Counted from the stretch's first letter, positions 43,851 to 53,838 are shown. The stretch is DNA of 64,000 nucleotides from CAYSCW01 sp964429795 (GCA_964429795.1 CAYSCW010000004.1:62001-126000), one strand, 5' to 3'. Made by a program: numbers and translations. Notes: generated from the letters alone by a model not told the origin.

Positions 43851-44594
43851 ATGAAAGCACAACTGGAAGATGTCCTGAGAGAGGTCTTTGAGCGAAAGAT
43901 TTCTCCCGAAGAGGCGCTTCGGCTTTTAAAGGATTATCCTTATAAAGACCTTAGCTTTGCTAAAATCGATCATCATCGCGAACTGAGGAGAGGATTTCCT
44001 GAGATGGTCTACGGAGGAGGAAAAACAGAGGACCAGATCATAAAGATCGCCCAGGAGATTCTCAAAAAACGAAGCAATCTCTTGGTGACCAAAGTGGAGC
44101 CCGAGGTTTTTAAAAAGATTAAGAAAGAAATCCCCGCTATCCATTACAATGCACTAGGGAAGACCGCTTATCTCAAGAAGAAAAAGCCTTCTCCCGGAAA
44201 AGGAAAAATTGTGATCATCACAGCGGGAACATCGGATATTCCCGTTGCTGAAGAAGCCAGTGTGACGTGCGACCTCCTGGGGAATGAGGTTGAAAAAATA
44301 TACGATGTGGGAGTAGCTGGAATCCATCGTCTGTTTGGAGAGATGGAAAAGATCAAGGATGCCAGGATCATCATCGTCATAGCTGGAATGGAAGGGGCAC
44401 TCCCTAGTGTGATCGCAGGAATCACCGATATCCCCATCATAGGCGTCCCTACCAGTATCGGCTACGGAGCCAGCCTTAAGGGACTGGCAGCTCTCTTAGC
44501 AATGCTCAATTCATGTCCCGGCGGTGTGGCGGTGGTGAACATCGACAACGGATTCGGCGCTGGCTATCTAGCAAGTCTCATTAACCATCTGTGA
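43851..44594 (+). CDS. larB: LarB, pyridinium-3,5-biscarboxylate mononucleotide synthase
   Basis: 247 residues, the usual length. It carboxylates the pyridine ring of nicotinate adenine dinucleotide in nickel-pincer-nucleotide synthesis. Its C-terminal AIR-carboxylase-like domain shows IITAGTSDIPVAEEA, IYDVGVAGIHRLFG, VIAGMEGALPSVIAGI, GVPTSIGYGASLKGL and VVNIDNGFGAGYLAS. The N-terminus ERKISPEEALRLLKDYPYKD and HHRELRRGFPEMVYGGGKT are typical. LarC, LarE and lactate racemase are not in the window. Confidence 0.92.
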   Translation: MKAQLEDVLREVFERKISPEEALRLLKDYPYKDLSFAKIDHHRELRRGFPEMVYGGGKTEDQIIKIAQEILKKRSNLLVTKVEPEVFKKIKKEIPAIHYNALGKTAYLKKKKPSPGKGKIVIITAGTSDIPVAEEASVTCDLLGNEVEKIYDVGVAGIHRLFGEMEKIKDARIIIVIAGMEGALPSVIAGITDIPIIGVPTSIGYGASLKGLAALLAMLNSCPGGVAVVNIDNGFGAGYLASLINHL

Positions 44595-44710
44595 GTATTT
44601 GATCGTCTATCCCTTCTGACTGTCCTCAATCTGCCTTTTCCATCGACAAAAAAACTATTATCTATTCATCGAACACCGCATTTGTCCAAATGACATTCCT
44701 CAATTGCTCT

Positions 44711-44739
44711 ATTGACAGCGACTGTAAGCTTTATTTTAT
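44711..44739 (+). promoter_or_regulatory. dnaG-rpoD upstream promoter P1
   Basis: TTGACA (44711-44716), 17-bp spacer, TTTATA (44734-44739). It lies in an AT-rich gap. Confidence 0.5.
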
Positions 44740-44810
44740 AGAAAAACACATCAGTCGATGGATAAAAGATAAAAAATTCATAACGCTTTATTTTTTAAGC
44801 ATTTAGCTGC

Positions 44811-44839
44811 TTGACAAATGGCAAATTCACCCCTATATT
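44811..44839 (+). promoter_or_regulatory. dnaG-rpoD proximal promoter P2
   Basis: TTGACA (44811-44816), 17-bp spacer, TATATT (44834-44839), 35 bp before ATG 44875. Near consensus. Confidence 0.65.
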
Positions 44840-44874
44840 TACTAGGTAAATAGGCTTGCACAACGACATCAAAG

Positions 44875-46611
44875 ATGGAGATTGTCGATCAAGTAAGACA
44901 GACAGCCAATATCGTCGATATTGCCTCTCAATACACCACTTTGAGGAGACGAGGAAGGCGGCACGTGGGACTCTGCCCTTTCCATTCTGAGAAGGATCCC
45001 TCCTTCACCGTAGACGATGAAAAACAGCTCTTCCACTGTTTTGGCTGCGGGATGGGAGGAGATATCTTCACCCTAGTCATGGAAAAGGAAAACCTGAGCT
45101 TTCCCGAAGCTCTGAGATTCCTGGCTGAAAAATATAATATTCCTCTTCCTCAAAAAAGACAATTATCTGCCCAACAACAAAAATTGGAAGAAAAAATAGA
45201 CAAGATAAACCAAAGTGCTCTCGCTTTTTTCAAGAAAAACCTGTTTAACACTCAAGAAGGAAAAGAAGCGCTCCATTACTTGAAGAAGAGAAATATCTTA
45301 GAAGAAATCATCCAGGCCCTCAAGATCGGATATGCCTTGAATTCCTGGGATTCTCTTCTTTCCTTTTTCCGGGGGAAAAACGTCTCTCCCCAGGATCTTG
45401 AGAAGGCGGGATTGGTTATTCTCCGGCAGAAGAAGGAAGGTTATTATGATCGATTCAGGGGGAGGATCATCTTCCCTATATTCAATCTCACTGGAAAAGT
45501 GGTTGCTTTCGGAGGGAGGACCATTTTCGATGACGACCCCAAATATCTGAATTCCCCGGATACTCCCGTATACTCCAAGGGAAAACTGCTCTATGGCCTG
45601 AATTTCTGCAGAGATGATATCCGGGAAAAGGGAGAAGTCATCCTGGTCGAAGGCTACACAGATTTTATCTCCCTCTACAGGACCGGGATAAGAAACATCG
45701 CCGCCTCTCTGGGAACGAGCTTGACATCCGGTCAGGTCCATGAAGCAAGAAAATTCGCCAAGGGGATTGTGATCAGCTATGATGCCGACTCTGCTGGAAA
45801 GAAAGCAGCTGTGCGAGCCGTCTCGCTCTGTTTCGAAAATGGTGTCGAAATCAGAGTTCTGAATCTGCCTCCTAACATGGATCCTGACAGTTTTATCCAT
45901 CAACACGGTCCCGAAGCTTTTAAAAACCTAGTGGAAAAAAGCACCCCTGGCCTGAGATTCCTTATAGACTTCTATCTTCTGGAAGAGAAGAAGGAAACGC
46001 CGGAAGAGAAAAGCAAAGTTGTCAGGACCGTGGTGGAAGAAATCGAGAAAATCCCAGACCGAGTAGTTCGCAGTGAATACTTGAAAAAAGCCAGCGAATA
46101 CCTTGATGTGGAAGAAGAAGTCTTGCGCTCTATAACCCGCCAGAAATCAACCAAGGGTGAGAGCACAGAAAGAAAGTTTTTTTATCTCGCTGAAAAGAGA
46201 CTTCTTCAAATACTGATGGGAGATAAACTCATCGCTCCTTATGTCTACTCGGAGATGAAGGAAGAAGACTTTCGGGAATTACAAAGTGAACCAATATTTC
46301 GAGTTCTCTCAGATTCTTTCAAAAATGGGAAGAACCTGGATTTTTATGAAATTACGGAAAAAATTGATCCGTCCCTGCTGAGTTGTCTCTCGGAAATCCT
46401 GATGGAGAATGAGCAAACCCCCACACTAGAAGAGGCCCTGGACTGTCTCTTTACTTTAAGAAAACTTTCCCTTGAAAAAAGGTCAAAAAAATTGAAGACT
46501 GAAATCGCTAGATTGGAAAAACAGGGTGAAAAGGAGAAACTGCGATCCCTTCTCAGCCAGAGACTGGATTTGGCCAAAGAAATACTACTGTTATCGAAAC
46601 GGAATGACTAA
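44875..46611 (+). CDS. dnaG: DNA primase
   Basis: 578 residues. Zinc-binding domain C34-x2-H37...C55-x2-C58 (CPFHSEKDPSF, FHCFGCGMGGD), RNA-polymerase core with GRIIFPIFNLTGKVVAFGGR and KYLNSPDTPVYSKG, and TOPRIM with VILVEGYTDFISLY and SYDADSAGKKAA. The C-terminal ~150 residues would bind the DnaB helicase. It synthesises primers for replication. Followed at 54 bp by rpoD, the conserved macromolecular-synthesis operon order; no rpsU upstream. Confidence 0.95.
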   Translation: MEIVDQVRQTANIVDIASQYTTLRRRGRRHVGLCPFHSEKDPSFTVDDEKQLFHCFGCGMGGDIFTLVMEKENLSFPEALRFLAEKYNIPLPQKRQLSAQQQKLEEKIDKINQSALAFFKKNLFNTQEGKEALHYLKKRNILEEIIQALKIGYALNSWDSLLSFFRGKNVSPQDLEKAGLVILRQKKEGYYDRFRGRIIFPIFNLTGKVVAFGGRTIFDDDPKYLNSPDTPVYSKGKLLYGLNFCRDDIREKGEVILVEGYTDFISLYRTGIRNIAASLGTSLTSGQVHEARKFAKGIVISYDADSAGKKAAVRAVSLCFENGVEIRVLNLPPNMDPDSFIHQHGPEAFKNLVEKSTPGLRFLIDFYLLEEKKETPEEKSKVVRTVVEEIEKIPDRVVRSEYLKKASEYLDVEEEVLRSITRQKSTKGESTERKFFYLAEKRLLQILMGDKLIAPYVYSEMKEEDFRELQSEPIFRVLSDSFKNGKNLDFYEITEKIDPSLLSCLSEILMENEQTPTLEEALDCLFTLRKLSLEKRSKKLKTEIARLEKQGEKEKLRSLLSQRLDLAKEILLLSKRND

Positions 46612-46664
46612 AAAATAAGTTATAATAAAAGGTAGAGTTTTACCTTAGATAGGAGATAGAAAGA

Positions 46665-48287
46665 TTGTCCTCCGATGATAAATACCAAAAGGATGAAATC
46701 CATCAGCTCATCTCTAAAGGAAAAAAGCAAGGATATCTTCTTTTCGAAGAGATCGACAAAACCTTCCACGACGATTTGGATGACGACCAGGAGTTCGATG
46801 ATTTTCTTAGCTCTATGGATGACTACGGAATCAAAATCCTGGATAGCAGACACAAAGAAGCTGTTCCTAAGAGAAAAAAGAGCGACCTTGTCTCCCTGGA
46901 AGGTTTGGAAAGGACAACCGATCCCGTAAAACTTTACCTTCGGGAGATGGGCAATATCTCGCTCCTCACCCGGGAGGGCGAAATCGCCATTGCCAGAGAG
47001 ATCGAAAGGGGTGAGAAAGCGATTATCAAAGCCCTCTGCAAAACCCGCCTGGTACTCAACGGAGTCCTCAGCCTGGAAGAGAAAATCAACGAAAACCCTG
47101 AAATCATCCACGAAATGTTTGATCTTAGCGAAGAGGATGTCTCCGAAGGCAAACTGGAGGAAAAACGTAAACAGATCGCCTCCAAAATCAAAAGGATAAG
47201 AAAACTGAGTGCCAAGTTCGACAGTATTCCATCAACTAAGAAATACAGAATGCAGAGAGGCCGTCTCATCATCCAGATGAGCCGTCTCATCCAGTTGCTC
47301 AACATCCTCTCCGACCACCGAGAGAAGATCATCGAGATTCTTCGAGATAAGCTCAAAGTTATAAACGAATTGGAAGAGTCAAAAGAGGAATTCAACCTCT
47401 CCCTGAGTCGTGTTAAGAGAAAGGAAAGAAAGGCGGAGCTCAAGAAAAAAATTAAAGAAATCAATAGGCTTCTCCGCACATACCATAAGGAGATTGGACT
47501 CGATTCCCAAGCATTGAGAAAAACACTCCGCGCCATCACTACCGGAAAAAAAATCAGCGATCAGGCAAAGAAGGAGCTTGTGGCTGCCAATTTAAGGCTG
47601 GTGGTTTCCATAGCCAAAAAATACAGCAACCGCGGACTTCAGTTCCTGGATTTGATCCAAGAAGGAAACATGGGTTTGATGAAAGCTGTGGAGAAGTTTG
47701 AATACCGGCGTGGATACAAATTCTCCACATATGCAACCTGGTGGATAAGGCAAGCCATCACCAGAGCTATCGCTGACCAGGCACGGACCATCCGCATACC
47801 TGTGCATATGATTGAAACCATCAACAAGCTGATTAGAGTATCCAGAAGTTTAGTCCAAGAGATTGGGAGAGAGCCTTCTAGTGAGGAAATTGCCAGGAAA
47901 ATGGACATGCCTGTGAACAAGGTCAGAAAAATCATAAAGATCGCCCAGGAGCCCATATCTCTGGAGACCCCCATAGGAGAGGAGGAGGACAGTCATCTGG
48001 GAGATTTTATCGAGGATAAGTTCATGCCATCCCCTCCGGATACCGTCATTCATATCAATCTGAGGGAGCAGATCGAGGAAGCCTTAAAATCCCTTACTGA
48101 GAGAGAAGCAAAAGTCTTAAAGATGAGATTCGGTTTAGGAGACGGTAACGAACACACTCTGGAAGAGGTCGGACAACAGTTCAAGGTTACTCGAGAGCGA
48201 ATCCGCCAGATTGAGGCAAAGGCTTTAAGAAAGCTGAAGCATCCCAGTCGCAGCAGAAAGTTAAAATCTTTTGCCAACACTGATTGA
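46665..48287 (+). CDS. rpoD: Primary sigma factor RpoD
   Basis: 540 residues. Start TTG 46665, with AGGAGA 8 nt upstream; no ATG fits. Regions: 1.2 DPVKLYLREMGNISLLTREG, a non-conserved insert of ~180 residues, region 2 AKKYSNRGLQFLDLIQEGN and FEYRRGYKFSTYATWWIRQA, region 3 IRIPVHMIETINKL, region 4 EERIRQ-type helix (VTRERIRQIEAKALRKLKHP). Directs housekeeping transcription. A small AAGGTA/TACCTT hairpin precedes the start at 46629-46646. Confidence 0.95.
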   Translation: MSSDDKYQKDEIHQLISKGKKQGYLLFEEIDKTFHDDLDDDQEFDDFLSSMDDYGIKILDSRHKEAVPKRKKSDLVSLEGLERTTDPVKLYLREMGNISLLTREGEIAIAREIERGEKAIIKALCKTRLVLNGVLSLEEKINENPEIIHEMFDLSEEDVSEGKLEEKRKQIASKIKRIRKLSAKFDSIPSTKKYRMQRGRLIIQMSRLIQLLNILSDHREKIIEILRDKLKVINELEESKEEFNLSLSRVKRKERKAELKKKIKEINRLLRTYHKEIGLDSQALRKTLRAITTGKKISDQAKKELVAANLRLVVSIAKKYSNRGLQFLDLIQEGNMGLMKAVEKFEYRRGYKFSTYATWWIRQAITRAIADQARTIRIPVHMIETINKLIRVSRSLVQEIGREPSSEEIARKMDMPVNKVRKIIKIAQEPISLETPIGEEEDSHLGDFIEDKFMPSPPDTVIHINLREQIEEALKSLTEREAKVLKMRFGLGDGNEHTLEEVGQQFKVTRERIRQIEAKALRKLKHPSRSRKLKSFANTD

Positions 48288-48410
48288 TGTAAGGAGACAT
48301 CTCGAATCCAACATCCTTCCCTCCATTTCCACCAATGGAAATTCGCCTTCGGTTTATTCCGGATGTGGAAATGCTTCCCACTGTCTACTTCCTAAATGTC
48401 ACTTCCTAAA

Positions 48411-48439
48411 TTGACTTGAAATTTGAGATTTGCTATAAG
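48411..48439 (+). promoter_or_regulatory. Promoter of tRNA(CAU)
   Basis: TTGACT (48411-48416), 17-bp spacer, TATAAG (48434-48439), 7 bp before the tRNA 5' end. Confidence 0.6.
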
Positions 48440-48446
48440 AGAGGAA

Positions 48447-48518
48447 GGGCCTATAGCTCAGCGGTAGAGCCACCGGCTCATAACCGGCAGGTCCCAGGTT
48501 CGAATCCTGGTAGGCCCA
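48447..48518 (+). tRNA. tRNA with anticodon CAU (Met, or Ile2)
   Basis: 72 nt. Acceptor GGGCCTA pairs with TAGGCCC, D-arm GCTC-AGCGGTA-GAGC, anticodon stem CCGG-CTCATAA-CCGG with CAT, T-arm CCAGG-TTCGAAT-CCTGG, discriminator A. No CCA is encoded. It lacks initiator features (paired first acceptor base). Elongator Met and lysidine-modified Ile2 cannot be told apart with certainty. Confidence 0.92.
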
Positions 48519-48539
48519 TTTCCCAGACGAGGAAAAAAT

Positions 48540-49262
48540 GTGGACAGCGACTTTGAGAATTTAATCAAACTGCAGTATCTCGATTCAGAAATACAGAAAA
48601 TATCCCTTTTCCTCCAAAACATCCCATTCCAATTAGAAGAGATCGACAAAAAAACCGAAGAAAGCTCCCAGATCGTCCTCCAGGCAAAAGAAAAACTTAG
48701 CCAAAACCAGAAAAAGAGGAGAAATCTGGAAACCCAAGCCCAGGATATCAAGGGCCAAATTTCAAAGTATAAACGCCAACTCAACGAAGTCAAAACCAAC
48801 AAAGAATACAGCTTCTTGCTTAAAGAAATCGAAGAAGCCCAGAAAAAGATGGATCAGCTTGAAGAAGAAATCATAAGCGATATGCTGCTGGCTGACGATA
48901 TCGAGAAAGAAATAAAAGAAGCCACCCGAAAGGCGGAGATCACTAACGAGAAATATTCGAAGGAAAAAGAGACCCTTCAGCAAAGGTCAAAAGAAGAGGA
49001 GGGAAAAAAGACGAAGCTCCTTAAAAACAAAGAGAGACTCCTGCCAAAAATCCCTCCAATCCAGGTCAGCCTTTACCTGAAAATATATAACAACAAGAAC
49101 GGCATCGCCCTCTCTCCCGTTAGAGACGAGTTCTGTTCTATGTGTCATATGCGGATCAGGCCCCAGATGCTGAATGAACTTAAGTCAGAAAACGAGCTTA
49201 TCCTCTGTGAAAATTGCGGAAGGATTCTTTACTGGCAAGAAGAAAAAGAAAAATCAGCCTGA
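48540..49262 (+). CDS. Zinc-ribbon coiled-coil protein (zf-RING_7 / C4-type)
   Basis: 240 residues. Starts at GTG 48540 behind GAGGAAAA; the overlapping ATG is out of frame. Residues ~10-175 are a long coiled coil (LQAKEKLSQNQKKRRN and further heptads), then FCSMCHMRIRPQML and ILCENCGRILYW form a C-x2-C...C-x2-C zinc ribbon. This layout is the conserved family found in most bacteria, with a proposed nucleic-acid or translation-related role not well established. It begins 21 bp after the tRNA and may be cotranscribed. Confidence 0.8.
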   Translation: MDSDFENLIKLQYLDSEIQKISLFLQNIPFQLEEIDKKTEESSQIVLQAKEKLSQNQKKRRNLETQAQDIKGQISKYKRQLNEVKTNKEYSFLLKEIEEAQKKMDQLEEEIISDMLLADDIEKEIKEATRKAEITNEKYSKEKETLQQRSKEEEGKKTKLLKNKERLLPKIPPIQVSLYLKIYNNKNGIALSPVRDEFCSMCHMRIRPQMLNELKSENELILCENCGRILYWQEEKEKSA

Positions 49263-49303
49263 TTCAAGCCTAATTCTTTTTAAGGAGATTTATCCCTCGA
49301 TCT

Positions 49304-51094
49304 TTACATATCCAAATCTTCTCTATACAGAGATTCAATCAAGTCAGCATACTTCTTCTCCACGATATTCCTTTTGACCTTCAAGGTAGGAGTGATCTCT
49401 CCTTTCTCAATCTCGAAATCTCGATCCAGAAGAGCAATCTTTTTAACTTTCTCATAGGAAGAAAGCCCAGGCGTGGATCGATCCACTTCCGAATGCAAAA
49501 AATTGATCACTCTTTCATCTTTAACCAGCTCACTAACGTTCTCGTAAGGGATCTTGTTGTATTTGGCATAATCTACTAATTTATCGAAATCAGGTACGAT
49601 CAAAGCAGAGACAAATTTCCTCTTGTCACCAATGACCATGGCATTGGAAATATAGGAATTCGTTTTCAAAATGTTTTCGATGGGTTGAGGGGCAACATTC
49701 TTTCCTCCCGCCGTGACGATGATATCTTTCTTTCTGTCGGTGATGACTAGAAACTCGTCTTCATCCAAATAGCCTATATCTTCTGTATGAAACCAGCCTC
49801 CTTTGAAAGCTTCCTCTGTCTCAGCATCTATCTTGTAGTAGCCTTTCATAACATGAGGCCCCCTGGTTAGTATCTCTCCGTCTTCAGCGATTTTCACATC
49901 CACTCCAGGAATGGCTCTCCCTACAGTTCCAAACTTTATATGATCAAGCGTATTGACTGCAATCACAGGAGATGTCTCTGTTAAACCATAGCCTTCGAGA
50001 ACAATCAGCCCCATGGCATAGAAGAATTCCGCAATGTCTTTGGAAAGAGGAGCTCCTCCAGAGACAAAAAACCTGACCCTGCTTCCCGTCCTTTCAATAA
50101 TCTTGGAAAAGACAAGTTTATGGGCGAGATTCTTCCTGAATTGAAGCAATCCAGAAACAGGCTGGTTCTGGAGTTTTTTTTGTCCATACTCTCTTCCCAC
50201 CTTAACAGCCCAGAAGAAAATTTTCCTCTTCAAGGCCGAGCTCTGGAGTACATTGTCCATGACCTTGGAATAGATCTTCTCGAAAACACGAGGGACACTG
50301 ACCATGATATGGGGCCTAACCTCAAGCAAATTCTCGGCCACGGTTTCTATGCTTTCGGCATAAGCAATCGAACAGCCCTTGTAGAGGTAGGTAAAAGTCA
50401 CCATCCGCTCTAAAACATGTGATAACGGCAAGAAGGAAAGCACAGTATCCTTATCTGAGAAGGGGATGATCTCTGAGCAACTTTTCACGTTGCTGACAAA
50501 ATTGCCATGAGTCAACATGACTCCCTTGGGAATCCCAGTGGTCCCCGATGTGTAGATGATGGAGGCAATATCAGCGGGCGATATGGCTAAGGCCCCTTTT
50601 TGAAAAATTTCGGGATCTTCTTGATGAAGTCTTCTGCCCTTATCCATCACCTCTTCGAAAGTCAACACCCCTTCAGGAGCTTCTGGAGCAAAAGTGATGT
50701 AATGGGAAACCTTTATTAACTCACCTTTGATAGTTTCTATCTTTTTCCATAGCTCCTGATCGGAATAGACGACTATCCTGGCATCGGAATTTTCGACGAT
50801 ATACTTGATCTGCTCTGGGACAAGAGAGGTATAGATAGGAACTGTTATTCCTCCCAAACATAGATTGGCCAGGTCTGTGATCATCCATTCCGGTCTGTTA
50901 TCCGAGAGGATGACGAGTTTGTCTTCTGTCTTCTGTCCTAAGGCTCTCAAGCCCAAAGAAAAAAACTTAATTCTGTTACCAATTTCCTCGGTGGAAAGAG
51001 CAACGTACTTCCCCTCTTTTTTATACATCATCAAATCATCTTTGGGATACGACTCGACTGTATTCAAAATAAGCTGACTGATTGTTTCAACCAC
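49304..51094 (-). CDS. Long-chain acyl-CoA synthetase (AMP-forming)
   Basis: 596 residues, starting at GTG 51094 after AAGGAGGGC. P-loop IIYTSGTTGIPKGVMLTHGN, then YGLTETSPVIAV (A5), GWFHTEDIGYLDED (A7) and the lysine-bearing DRKKDIIVTAGGKNVAP. It is the FadD/ACSL type that activates fatty acids to acyl-CoA with ATP, feeding the beta-oxidation genes at 13-19 kb. No signal peptide; peripheral membrane. Confidence 0.92.
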   Translation of the reverse strand: MVETISQLILNTVESYPKDDLMMYKKEGKYVALSTEEIGNRIKFFSLGLRALGQKTEDKLVILSDNRPEWMITDLANLCLGGITVPIYTSLVPEQIKYIVENSDARIVVYSDQELWKKIETIKGELIKVSHYITFAPEAPEGVLTFEEVMDKGRRLHQEDPEIFQKGALAISPADIASIIYTSGTTGIPKGVMLTHGNFVSNVKSCSEIIPFSDKDTVLSFLPLSHVLERMVTFTYLYKGCSIAYAESIETVAENLLEVRPHIMVSVPRVFEKIYSKVMDNVLQSSALKRKIFFWAVKVGREYGQKKLQNQPVSGLLQFRKNLAHKLVFSKIIERTGSRVRFFVSGGAPLSKDIAEFFYAMGLIVLEGYGLTETSPVIAVNTLDHIKFGTVGRAIPGVDVKIAEDGEILTRGPHVMKGYYKIDAETEEAFKGGWFHTEDIGYLDEDEFLVITDRKKDIIVTAGGKNVAPQPIENILKTNSYISNAMVIGDKRKFVSALIVPDFDKLVDYAKYNKIPYENVSELVKDERVINFLHSEVDRSTPGLSSYEKVKKIALLDRDFEIEKGEITPTLKVKRNIVEKKYADLIESLYREDLDM

Positions 51095-51169
51095 TTTGCC
51101 CTCCTTGATTTATGTTGGGTCAATTTTAAAGAAGAAAACAATCCACTGTCAAGCCATTCTCGTCAGCGG

Positions 51170-51210
51170 TAAGCATTTCCAAATCCGTGGGGGGTGAAGA
51201 TATTTGGTTA
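51170..51210 (-). repeat. Fragment of the dispersed TIR element
   Basis: TAAGCATTTCCAAATCCGTG followed by GTGAAGATATTTGGTTA matches the left half of copy B and the reversed right half of copy A. The remainder is missing. Confidence 0.4.
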
Positions 51211-51368
51211 TTTTCACTTTTTGAAAGAGGATAGGTGACTCTTGCCAAGCCTGAAGCGAAAAGGGACCTTAATACCTTTCTTGTTTATGCTACAGAAGAG
51301 ATCATGCGAATAAGGTCAAAATGATAAGTTCTCAAAGTTATGGAAGCTATGAAAGCTTGGCTCCGATC

Positions 51369-53792
51369 TCAGAAGGTGTTCCTTACCTTGGCCATGGACA
51401 CCACTCTATCATCCTTGGCCAGCTCAATGATTTTTACACCCTGGGTGGCTCTCCCTAAAGGTCTCACCTGTTCCGTCTTTATCCGAATCACCTTGCCTAG
51501 CTCTGTGATCAATAGCATTTCCTCTTCAGAAATTCCTCCAATACCTATAGCTTCGCCGATCCTCTTGTTGACCTTAAGGTTGAGCACACCTTTTCCCCCT
51601 CTTCTGTGTCGGGGATAAAGGCTGATATCTGTCTTTTTCCCGTATCCCTTACTGCTTGCAGTAAAAATATACTTGTCATCTGTCTCAATGACCACCATTC
51701 CTATGATCGTATCTCCACGGCCAAGGGTCGCAGATTTAACGCCAGCAGCTTGACGGCCCATGGCTCTGATTTCACTTTCTTTAAACCGGATGGCCTTCCC
51801 CGTCCTTGTTCCAATGAGGATATCCTTCTCTCCATCGGTGAGCTTGGTCATCAGCAATTCAGCATTCTTATTGAGAGTGACAGCGATAATCCCCCCTTTC
51901 CGCATATGCCGAAAATCACTCAATCTTGTCTTCTTGATCTTTCCATCAGAACACAGCATCACGACATAGAGATCTTCAGAAAAATCTTTTACTCCGATCA
52001 CAGAACTAACCCCCTCTTCCGGGCCAAGCTGGAGAAGGTTCTTGATGGACTTCCCCCTTCCAGAAACTCCCACATCAGGTATATCCAAGGCCTTTAGCCA
52101 GTAAAGTCTTCCTTTGTTGGTGAAAAAGAGAAGATAACTGTGGGTAGAACAAATAAAGAGATACTGCACTACATCCTCAGGTTTCATGCTGATCCCTCTT
52201 CTTCCCTTTCCCCCTCGACCCTGGAAGTGATAATAGCTCAATGAGGTTCTTTTAACATAACCTGATGAAGTATAGGTAACCGCTACATTCTCCTCTTTGA
52301 TCAGGTCTTCGGGTTTAAGCTCGGATATTTCTTCCTCTTTAATTTCCGTCTTTCTCTCGTCTTGGTATTCCTCTTTTATTTTGGCCAGTTCATCCACAAT
52401 GATATTCAGAATAAGCTTTTCGCTCCCCAAGATTCGTTTCAGTCTAATGATGGTCTTCTTCAGCTCATTAAACTCGTCCTGTATTTTCTTTCTCTCCATT
52501 CCAGTCAACTTCTGCAGCTGTAAATCCAGTATAGCTTGAGCCTGCACTCTTGTCAGACGGAAGTTGGTGATGAGTCCTTTTCTTGCCTGATCGACGGTTC
52601 GAGAAGAACGGATGAGAGATATGATCTCATCCAGATGGTCCAGTGCCACCATCAATCCTGCCAGAATGTGAGCCCTCAGTTCTGCTTTTTTCAGCTCATA
52701 GCGGGTTCGACGCCTGACCACGTCCTGACGATGGGAGATAAAATAGAGCATCATATCGAGGAGGCTGAGAAATTTTGGCTGTTTCTCTACGATAGCCAAG
52801 AGGATAATTCCATAGGATGTGTGAAGGCTGGTGTGTTTGTAGAGGTTATTGAGGATGATCTCCGGCAGCTCACCCTTTCTGACCTCAATCACCATCCGCA
52901 TCCCTTCTCGGTCTGATTCGTCTCTTATATCGGCAATTCCCTCTATCTTTTTGTCGTTTACCAGGCTGGCAATATTCTCTAAAATTTTAGTCTTGTTCAC
53001 CTGATAGGGAATTTCAGTGATGACGATGCGGTCTCTATCGTTGCGTCTCCCTCTCTCTATAGTCGCCCTCGCTCTGACCGTTATGGTTCCTCTTCCGGTG
53101 GAATAAGCCTCTTTTATCCCATCTGTGTCAAAGATCAACCCGCCGGTGGGAAAATCAGGGCCAGGGATAAACTGCATGATCTCTTCTAGAGTGGCTTTGG
53201 GATGACGTATAAGATGGATGATGCCGTCTACAACCTCGCTCAGGTTGTGAGGAGGAATGTTAGTGGCCATCCCTACGGCTATACCCGAACTTCCGTTGAC
53301 AAGAAGGTTAGGGAACTTGGCGGGAAGCACATCAGGCATTCTGAAACTTCCGTCGTAATTGGGAACAAAATTGACCGTATCCTTATCGATATCAGCTAAA
53401 AGTTCTTGGGTAATTTTCCTCATCCGGACTTCGGTGTATCTCATAGCAGCGGGAGGGTCCCCATCTATCGAACCAAAATTCCCCTGTCCGTCTACCAGCG
53501 GATAGCGAAGGCTGAAATCCTGAGCCATGCGCACCAAGGTATCGTAGACAGCCACTTCTCCATGAGGATGGTATTTCCCGATAACATCTCCCACGATACG
53601 GGCGGACTTTTTGTATGGCTTGTTCCAGGTGCTGCCCATATCATACATGGCATAGAGAGTGCGGCGATGGACGGGTTTGAGGCCATCCTTGATATCTGGA
53701 ATGGCCCGCCCGATAATCACGCTCATGGCGTAATCAAGATATGAGCGTCTCATTTCTTCTTCGAGACTGACGACAGATAGTTTATCATTCAT
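51369..53792 (-). CDS. gyrA: DNA gyrase subunit A
   Basis: 807 residues. Breakage-reunion domain with catalytic Y119 (AAMRYTEVRM), IGKYHPHGEVAVYDT, and a C-terminal propeller with a GyrA-box-like RHRRGGKG. It passes DNA strands and introduces negative supercoils with GyrB. At the quinolone-determining position equivalent to E. coli S83 it has valine (V80) and E79 in place of D82. Downstream of gyrB on the same strand, 46 bp apart. Confidence 0.95.
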   Translation of the reverse strand: MNDKLSVVSLEEEMRRSYLDYAMSVIIGRAIPDIKDGLKPVHRRTLYAMYDMGSTWNKPYKKSARIVGDVIGKYHPHGEVAVYDTLVRMAQDFSLRYPLVDGQGNFGSIDGDPPAAMRYTEVRMRKITQELLADIDKDTVNFVPNYDGSFRMPDVLPAKFPNLLVNGSSGIAVGMATNIPPHNLSEVVDGIIHLIRHPKATLEEIMQFIPGPDFPTGGLIFDTDGIKEAYSTGRGTITVRARATIERGRRNDRDRIVITEIPYQVNKTKILENIASLVNDKKIEGIADIRDESDREGMRMVIEVRKGELPEIILNNLYKHTSLHTSYGIILLAIVEKQPKFLSLLDMMLYFISHRQDVVRRRTRYELKKAELRAHILAGLMVALDHLDEIISLIRSSRTVDQARKGLITNFRLTRVQAQAILDLQLQKLTGMERKKIQDEFNELKKTIIRLKRILGSEKLILNIIVDELAKIKEEYQDERKTEIKEEEISELKPEDLIKEENVAVTYTSSGYVKRTSLSYYHFQGRGGKGRRGISMKPEDVVQYLFICSTHSYLLFFTNKGRLYWLKALDIPDVGVSGRGKSIKNLLQLGPEEGVSSVIGVKDFSEDLYVVMLCSDGKIKKTRLSDFRHMRKGGIIAVTLNKNAELLMTKLTDGEKDILIGTRTGKAIRFKESEIRAMGRQAAGVKSATLGRGDTIIGMVVIETDDKYIFTASSKGYGKKTDISLYPRHRRGGKGVLNLKVNKRIGEAIGIGGISEEEMLLITELGKVIRIKTEQVRPLGRATQGVKIIELAKDDRVVSMAKVRNTF

Positions 53793-53838
53793 TTTTTTCT
53801 ATCCAGGGAAAATACGATGGATATCCTTTTCTTAATGA

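Noticed and set aside
48300..48390. Possible further element copy (CCATTTCCACCAATGG and GTGGAAATGCTTCCCA)
   Set aside because: Only short end-like pieces match; the conserved core is missing, so chance cannot be excluded.
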